The notes below the pieces were generated by a model that was not told where the DNA came from, searched no databases, and was given only the letters and a program-made list of their open reading frames with translations. From Imperialibacter sp040222815 (lineage in GTDB: Bacteria > Bacteroidota > Bacteroidia > Cytophagales > Cyclobacteriaceae), in NCBI RefSeq assembly GCF_040222815.1, contig NZ_JAVKCH010000013.1, positions 124,001-188,000 of the forward strand: a stretch of 64,000 nucleotides of DNA, written 5' to 3'. Within the stretch, counting starts at the first letter, position 1. Each line of letters opens with the position of its first letter. Below, piece by piece: positions 59,223 through 64,000 of the stretch. The position numbers were made by a program, and so were the translations under genes.

Positions 59223-59591
59223 CTATTTAATCAGCCACATTCCCAAAAGCACTGCCAAAGCTCCCAGGACAACACTGCCAAGAAAATAAAAAGTAGCCAT
59301 CAGATAGTGCCCGGTGGTGATAAAGTTGATGTTTTCAGCAGAAAAGGTCGAAAAGGTAGTGAAACCGCCACAAAATCCTGTGGCAAGCAGAAGAAACATA
59401 TCCTTTGTCATCCACTCCGTCTTCATGCCTGCTCCCATGAGTAGGCCAATGATAAAGCAGCCCAGCACGTTGGCCGTGAACGTTCCCAAAGGAAACTCCA
59501 TAGGAAGCCACCTGGTACCAGCCAGGGCCAAAAGGTAGCGCCCTATACTGCCGACAAAACCCCCTGCACCCACAAGTAGTACCTCCTTCAT
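59223..59591 (-). CDS. crcB: Fluoride exporter CrcB/FluC
   Basis: 122 residues with four membrane helices and the family motifs GGFVGSIGRYLLA, the TFxxN-like pattern in GTFTANVLGCFIIG, then GFCGGFTTFSTFS. FluC dimers carry fluoride out of the cell. The gene overlaps the upstream membrane-protein gene by 4 nt (ATGA), so it is in a three-gene series with that gene and acpH. No fluoride riboswitch was seen in front of it, as it is internal to the series. Confidence 0.95.
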   Translation of the reverse strand: MKEVLLVGAGGFVGSIGRYLLALAGTRWLPMEFPLGTFTANVLGCFIIGLLMGAGMKTEWMTKDMFLLLATGFCGGFTTFSTFSAENINFITTGHYLMATFYFLGSVVLGALAVLLGMWLIK

Positions 59592-60028
59592 GCCTTTACT
59601 TTGCTGAATTTTTGATGCATATATTTTAGCAGTTGAGCGTAGTCGGTATGCTCCTGCTGACTCACACTTATTTTTCTACCGTCATCAAAGATAAGTGTTA
59701 CTTCCTTGTAAACCCCTCCGGCAGTTTTGATGGTTTCCTCTTTCCATTTCTGCAGGTTTTTGCCTGTGTAGGTTAATTTTTTTTGCCTGATGGGAAAAAA
59801 CACCTCAAAACGTTCTTTGGCCACCTTTACGTTTTTGAGCGACCAAATGACTTTAATAAGTATAGCCAGCATAATGCCGATAAGTATTGGAAGCAGCAAG
59901 CGACCCAGCCACTTCCACTGGCCCATATTGGGCAGTTGATAATAAATAAGCCCCAGGAGGCCGCCAGCGACTACTTCAAAAACAGCTATACTGAAATAGG
60001 TGTTGATTTTCGGTTTGCAAACAATCAT
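59588..60028 (-). CDS. Two-helix membrane protein with PH-like C-terminal domain
   Basis: 146 residues: two hydrophobic helices (about 10-32 and 42-64) followed by a beta-rich domain (RFEVFFPIRQKKLTYTGKNL, then VTLIFDDGRKISVSQQE) of the kind called bacterial PH or YdbT-like. Overlaps crcB by 4 nt, so translation is coupled. Function unknown; the link to fluoride export is positional only. Confidence 0.75.
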   Translation of the reverse strand: MIVCKPKINTYFSIAVFEVVAGGLLGLIYYQLPNMGQWKWLGRLLLPILIGIMLAILIKVIWSLKNVKVAKERFEVFFPIRQKKLTYTGKNLQKWKEETIKTAGGVYKEVTLIFDDGRKISVSQQEHTDYAQLLKYMHQKFSKVKA

Positions 60029-60037
60029 GGAGTAAAG

Positions 60038-60640
60038 TTACAAGGAAAACCTGTTTTTGAGCTCTTCAAGGAATTGATTCGATGAGTGGATAAGGTCAGG
60101 GAAGAAGATATTGAATTCTTTTTCGAAAGAGGCATAGTGTGCTTCAAGAGACTTGTGGGCAAGCTCCATGTTCGAATTGAAAGAGGTTCTTCTCGACATT
60201 CCGGTAAGTGTCCATTTAATCCCTTCAATGAACTGGTAGTTGTACAGCCAATTATCGGCACTCATGTAACTCAGCATTTTTGATGCTCTCGGCGGCAAGT
60301 CAGTGCCCCTTGATTTGGCCAGGGCGTAGAATGACTCCGTGAATGCCTTCAAATCTTGTGGGTGGTGTTTTTGCCAGTCCCTTGCCAGAAAGTGGTCGTA
60401 GAAAACATCAACAATTACAGGGGCATAGTGCCCGAAGCCCTCCCTTAGTTTTAGCTTACTTTCTCTCACCACCTCGTGGGTATCGGTATAGGTGTCAATG
60501 TGCCGGTGAAGCATGATTCCAGCCTGAATGCGGTCAGGGAACTCTGTGAGTTGGTTGCCTTTAACAAAGTCACCAATAAAGTTACCCAGTTGAATGTCCC
60601 TTTCGGGGCCGGAAAGATATATATGGGCCAGAAAATTCAT
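60038..60640 (-). CDS. acpH: Acyl carrier protein phosphodiesterase
   Basis: 200 residues of the AcpH/DUF479 family: MNFLAHIYLSGP, then GNFIGDFVKGN and LHRHIDTYTDTH, with metal-binding histidine/aspartate residues of an HD-like domain, and VFYDHFLARDW. AcpH removes 4'-phosphopantetheine from holo-ACP. First gene of the series that continues with the PH-like protein and crcB. Family call is strong; activity on ACP is known only for the E. coli enzyme. Confidence 0.88.
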   Translation of the reverse strand: MNFLAHIYLSGPERDIQLGNFIGDFVKGNQLTEFPDRIQAGIMLHRHIDTYTDTHEVVRESKLKLREGFGHYAPVIVDVFYDHFLARDWQKHHPQDLKAFTESFYALAKSRGTDLPPRASKMLSYMSADNWLYNYQFIEGIKWTLTGMSRRTSFNSNMELAHKSLEAHYASFEKEFNIFFPDLIHSSNQFLEELKNRFSL

Positions 60641-60827
60641 TTCATTGACAGATTTTACTCACTCCCCTGTTAGGTTTTTGTACTTAATGAATAAAGAAAA
60701 GCATTTTTAAAACAACTACGTGCTCCTGTTCGCTGATATCCTTTTAATTTCACATTATTTGTTATTTTTACTGGTTCACGACTCGGAAGCGAGTTAATTC
60801 GACCTAAGCAGTATTAGTCAATCCGCC

Positions 60828-61250
60828 ATGGGAACCGTTACAAGTCAGTATATGTCCCGTTCACAGCTCCAGATTTTGGTGCAGCTAGCCAAAATAGATG
60901 GAGTCGTGTCGCAGGATGAAATCGACCTGATAAGGCAAGTTGGAAAAGCCAATGGACTTACTGAGGAAGATATTGCTACAGCCTTCGACGAGACCCATGA
61001 AGTAGGTAATCTGGCAGACCTCTCCGATGACGAAAAGTATGAATACATGTACCGTGTGGTGCAGCTTATGAAGATCGACGGCCGACTTTACAAGGAAGAG
61101 ATTACCTATTGTGCCAAGATGGCGTCAAAAATGGGCTACAACGAAGATGTGTTGTACCATCTCATTACTAAGATTTACTCCGACCCCCACGTTTCAGCCG
61201 ACAAGGAAACACTTAAGAAGAAGGTGCAGAAGTACCTCATCAAGGACTAG
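60828..61250 (+). CDS. TerB-family protein
   Basis: 140 residues, all-helical TerB fold: LVQLAKIDGVVSQDEIDLIR, then DDEKYEYMYRVVQLMKIDGR, with two acidic helix-loop-helix halves (AKIDG and MKIDG, each preceding an acidic D/E pair) that bind metal in characterised TerB. Single gene, not part of a ter operon, so tellurite resistance is not implied; a metal-linked stress role is possible. A small ACTCG/CGAGT hairpin precedes it. Confidence 0.85.
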   Translation: MGTVTSQYMSRSQLQILVQLAKIDGVVSQDEIDLIRQVGKANGLTEEDIATAFDETHEVGNLADLSDDEKYEYMYRVVQLMKIDGRLYKEEITYCAKMASKMGYNEDVLYHLITKIYSDPHVSADKETLKKKVQKYLIKD

Positions 61251-61319
61251 CTGACTCTATAGTCATTTTTTTCTTTTCGGGGTAAAAAGGCTAACTTAAA
61301 GGATACCAAAAGTTTGACT

Positions 61320-61787
61320 ATGGCATCTCTCACCCTTCGCATCAACAACAAAGACTACCCCATGGAGGTCGACCCACAAATGCCTCTTTTGTGGGCCATT
61401 CGTGACTTCGCTCTGTTGACCGGAACCAAATTTGGTTGTGGCATTTCGCAGTGCGGTGCTTGCACCGTCCATATCGATGGCGAGCCTGTGCGTTCATGTG
61501 TTACGCCAGTCTCCGGTGCAACAGGGAAATCCATTACAACTATCGAGGGCTTGTCAGCAGATAATGATCATCCGGTGCAGCAAGCATGGCAGGAAGAGCA
61601 AGTTCCTCAATGCGGTTACTGCCAGTCGGGTCAAATTATGACCGCAGTTGCCTTGCTGGAAAAGCACCCGCAACCCAGTGAGGAGCAGATCAATGCATAT
61701 ATGTCACCCATCATTTGTCGCTGCGGCACCTATGTTCGTGTGAAAAGGGCCGTTAGCAAGGCCATTGAAATCAACCAGAAAGCCTAA
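61320..61787 (+). CDS. 2Fe-2S subunit of a xanthine-dehydrogenase-family molybdenum hydroxylase
   Basis: 155 residues from ATG; the in-frame TTG two codons earlier is less likely. First cluster: CGISQCGAC plus the later Cys in VRSCVTP. Second cluster: CGYCQSGQ and CRCGTY. This is the IorA/CoxS-like small subunit that passes electrons from the Mo site. The stop is 5 nt before the large subunit gene, forming a two-gene unit. The large subunit has a Tat signal, so this subunit would be exported with it by hitchhiking. Confidence 0.93.
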   Translation: MASLTLRINNKDYPMEVDPQMPLLWAIRDFALLTGTKFGCGISQCGACTVHIDGEPVRSCVTPVSGATGKSITTIEGLSADNDHPVQQAWQEEQVPQCGYCQSGQIMTAVALLEKHPQPSEEQINAYMSPIICRCGTYVRVKRAVSKAIEINQKA

Positions 61788-61792
61788 GCCCT

Positions 61793-63961
61793 ATGAAAAC
61801 GATATCTAACAAAACGCAGGATTGGGGAGGGAAGCTTCCCAGAAGAGAGTTTCTTAGATTGACGGCAGTCTCAGGGGCTTTTTTGGCGGTGGGCTGCTCG
61901 CCGGGTATGGGAGGAGAAGGTAAGGTAACCACTATTGACCCTGCCGGGGGCTCCGACATACCCCTCAACCAGTTTGTTGTCATCAATACAAACGGGCGGG
62001 TACTGCTTTACAACCACCGGCCAGAGATGGGGCAGGGCACCTACCAGGCTATTCCTATGATACTGGCCGAGGAGCTGGAGGTCGATGTGGAGAAAATTGA
62101 AATTTTACCGTCGGCCGCAGATGAAAAAAGATATGGCAGCCAAATGGTAGTAGGCAGCAGGAGTATTCAGACCGAATATGCCAACCTCAGGAACATGGGA
62201 GCTGCTGCCCGTGAAATGCTGAAGCAGGCTGCCGCTAACGGGTGGCAGGTGGAGGTGAGCGAATGCAAAGCCAGTCTGGGAGAGGTCATCCATACTTCAG
62301 GCAAAAAGCTCACCTACGGGGAGCTCGTGGAAGAAGCCTCAAAGCTTACTCCGCCGGAAAACCCACCGCTGAAAGCACCCGGCGACTTCAAAGTCATTGG
62401 GCAGTCTACAGCCCGAAGAGACATTCCGGCAAAGACCAACGGAGCTGCAATTTACGGACTGGATATCCAGGTGCCGGGAATGCTTTACGCCTCCGTGGAG
62501 AGGTCACCAGTATTTTTGGGTAAGGTAGTCAGCTTCAATGACGAAAAGGCTAAAGCAGTACCAGGTGTAAAGGCGGTAGTGAAAACGCAAAGGAATGTAT
62601 GGGGCCATACCAGAGAGGGTGTAGCCGTGGTGGCCGACAATTACTGGGCGGCGAACCAGGGAAGGAAAGCCCTTGAAGTCAAATGGGATACTGGCGGTCT
62701 TGAAAAAAACTCATCAGCTACTATCCTAAAGAAGTATAAAGGCGATGCTACTAAAGAAGGAGTTTCATTGTCGGAAGCTGGAAATGTGAGCAGCGCTGGT
62801 GGCGAAGGAAAAGTGATAGAAGCGGCCTATGAAACGCCTTACCAAAGCCATGTGTGCATGGAGCCAATGAACGCTACTGTAAGCGTGACGGAAGGGAAAG
62901 CCGATTTTTGGGGATCAACGCAAAACCCCAATGGTATTCGATCACAACTGGCAAGACAGCTCAACATCGAACCCGACAATGTAGCCATTAACTACACCTT
63001 TATGGGTGGTGGCTTTGGGCGCAGGTCAATGACCGATGTGGCGGAAGAAGCCGCTGATATTTCGCTGCAAGTAGGAGCGCCGGTTAAAGTAGTGTGGACA
63101 AGGGAAGACGATCTCACGCAGGGGCCTTTTCGGGCAGCTTCTTTGAATATTTGCCGGGGCACAGTGGCAGGCGGAAAAGCTATCGCCCTTGAGCATAAAG
63201 TGGTGGCTCAGGAAATACAAAACCAAACTGGCGACCGAAACGAAGCCGGGCGGCAGCTCATGGGGGGTATCAATACTGAGTATGAAATTCCCAACTTCCG
63301 GGTAAGCGGTGTGCTTCAAAAACATTACGTTCCGATTACCTATTGGCGGGCGGTGTATCACACCACCAACTGCTTTGCGCATGAGTCTTTTATCGATGAG
63401 CTGGCAGTAGCTGCGGGAAAAGACCCGATAGCCTTCAGGCTGGATATGCTCAAAAACCACCCTCGCTACACCAAAGTGATGCAAACCCTGGCAGAAAAGA
63501 CCAATTGGAACGGGCCAAAAGAAGAAGGCGTCGGACGTGGTGTTTCAATTCTGGAGCGTTCGGGCGCATTTACCGGAATGGTGATTGAAGTGAAAAAGGA
63601 AAATGGAAAAGTGAAGCCGGTCAAAATCACCACGGTGGTGGATGTTGGTATCTGCATCAATCCGGACACGGTACGTACCCAAACCGAGGGTTCCATTGTG
63701 ATGGGACTAACGGCTACTTACAAAAGCGGCATTAAGCTGGAGAAAGGGGCCGTGGCACAATCCAATTTCCATGATTACAATATGCTGACATTCGAGGAAT
63801 GCCCACCTTGCGAAACCTACATCATTCAAAATGAAGAAAAGCCCGAAGGCGCCGGCGAATCTGGCCTTGCCAATGTGGCACCTTCGGTGTGCAATGCCAT
63901 TTTTGACCTTACCGGGGTGAGAGTGAGGAAATTGCCGTTGGATTTGGGGGCGATTGGGTAA
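61793..63961 (+). CDS. Molybdopterin-binding large subunit (IorB-like), Tat-exported
   Basis: 722 residues with a twin-arginine signal (PRREFLRLTAVSGAFLAVGC, R-R at about 18-19), a cysteine at the end that could be lipidated, and the Mo-binding domain: PEMGQGTYQAIPMILAEELE, then GGGFGRRSMTD, YWRAVYHTTNCFAHESF, and the C-terminal GAGESGLANVAPSVCNAIFD with a glutamate as expected for the base. It catalyses hydroxylation of an N-heterocycle or aldehyde; isoquinoline oxidoreductase-like naming is by homology only. The substrate cannot be assigned. The single chain combines what CoxL/CutL has as one subunit; no FAD subunit is encoded here. Confidence 0.92.
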   Translation: MKTISNKTQDWGGKLPRREFLRLTAVSGAFLAVGCSPGMGGEGKVTTIDPAGGSDIPLNQFVVINTNGRVLLYNHRPEMGQGTYQAIPMILAEELEVDVEKIEILPSAADEKRYGSQMVVGSRSIQTEYANLRNMGAAAREMLKQAAANGWQVEVSECKASLGEVIHTSGKKLTYGELVEEASKLTPPENPPLKAPGDFKVIGQSTARRDIPAKTNGAAIYGLDIQVPGMLYASVERSPVFLGKVVSFNDEKAKAVPGVKAVVKTQRNVWGHTREGVAVVADNYWAANQGRKALEVKWDTGGLEKNSSATILKKYKGDATKEGVSLSEAGNVSSAGGEGKVIEAAYETPYQSHVCMEPMNATVSVTEGKADFWGSTQNPNGIRSQLARQLNIEPDNVAINYTFMGGGFGRRSMTDVAEEAADISLQVGAPVKVVWTREDDLTQGPFRAASLNICRGTVAGGKAIALEHKVVAQEIQNQTGDRNEAGRQLMGGINTEYEIPNFRVSGVLQKHYVPITYWRAVYHTTNCFAHESFIDELAVAAGKDPIAFRLDMLKNHPRYTKVMQTLAEKTNWNGPKEEGVGRGVSILERSGAFTGMVIEVKKENGKVKPVKITTVVDVGICINPDTVRTQTEGSIVMGLTATYKSGIKLEKGAVAQSNFHDYNMLTFEECPPCETYIIQNEEKPEGAGESGLANVAPSVCNAIFDLTGVRVRKLPLDLGAIG

Positions 63962-64000
63962 AACTAATTCCTGGTTAGTTAAGTTAATTTGGAGGCCATC

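Noticed and set aside
59592..60085. Fluoride riboswitch before crcB
   Set aside because: Region is coding for the overlapping PH-like protein and the end of acpH; I saw no crcB-motif pseudoknot pattern.
60781..60794. ACTCG/CGAGT hairpin before the TerB gene
   Set aside because: Only 5 bp, expected by chance at this frequency, with no conserved promoter around it.

Overview
The window looks like a chromosomal segment of a member of the Bacteroidota, most likely of the order Cytophagales. The signs are a type IX secretion cargo with a gliding-motility-type C-terminal domain, a DUF5686 outer-membrane protein, a TonB-dependent receptor with a carboxypeptidase-like N-terminal domain, FtsX-type permeases with the FCPP...EGIEGDLLEQFE N-terminal extension, a BlaI/M56-TonB pair, few Shine-Dalgarno sequences and several promoters of the Bacteroidota form TTG/TTTG-N18-20-TAnnTTTG. 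I see no tRNA, rRNA, CRISPR array, transposase or phage gene.

Layout. (1) 1-3.8 kb: a cytochrome P450 cut by the left edge overlaps a free-standing acyl carrier protein. Divergent from them is an MBOAT acyltransferase with an SGNH-like partner. (2) 3.9-15.1 kb: a carbohydrate or uronate locus. It has a large cytochrome-c-linked lipoprotein dehydrogenase, a seven-repeat FG-GAP protein, a DUF1080 lipoprotein, an SDR, an OYE-type flavoenzyme, a GH88-like hydrolase, a sodium:solute symporter and its small partner. A palindromic intergenic repeat occurs three times here. (3) 15.1-21.6 kb: a PadR regulator and two FtsX-type permeases separated by a PIN toxin-antitoxin module. A 24-codon relic of a further permease gene sits at the module's edge, and the two permease genes share a 118-nt tract with three differences. 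(4) 21.6-25.5 kb: a CobW-type GTPase, a HipBA-type module with four repeated operator-like sites around a good promoter, and an AbiGi-like gene. (5) 25.5-36 kb: housekeeping and envelope genes (PLP enzyme, DUF5686, type IX cargo, DPP IV peptidase, RlmD). (6) 36-41.4 kb: a winged-helix Fic protein whose motif histidine is glutamine, with a doubly nested dyad operator; an M14 carboxypeptidase; and a BlaI/M56-TonB operon whose promoter is embedded in alternating inverted repeats. (7) 41.5-49.5 kb: an intradiol dioxygenase-thioredoxin fusion, a membrane LytTR regulator, a second DUF1080 protein, Uma2, ThiL, methylmalonyl-CoA epimerase, an IscA-type protein, and an HTH regulator with a switch-like leader. 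(8) 49.3-64 kb: a 49-residue membrane protein, a TonB receptor, a LolA-like protein, a large Asp-box propeller, an MBL hydrolase, a HAD/kinase pair, CrcB, AcpH, TerB, and a two-subunit molybdenum hydroxylase.

How the genes may work together. The most coherent local pathway is region 2: secreted or periplasmic oxidation and hydrolysis of a glycoside, sodium-coupled uptake, and reduction by the flavoenzyme and SDR. This is inference from families and gene order; the substrate cannot be read from the sequence. Regulation is unusually visible: operator-like repeats stand in front of the PadR, HipB, Fic, BlaI and HTH regulator genes.

Limits. All readings are by eye from translated sequence and known family motifs. 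No database search or folding program was run, so remote calls and repeat counts outside this window are unverified.
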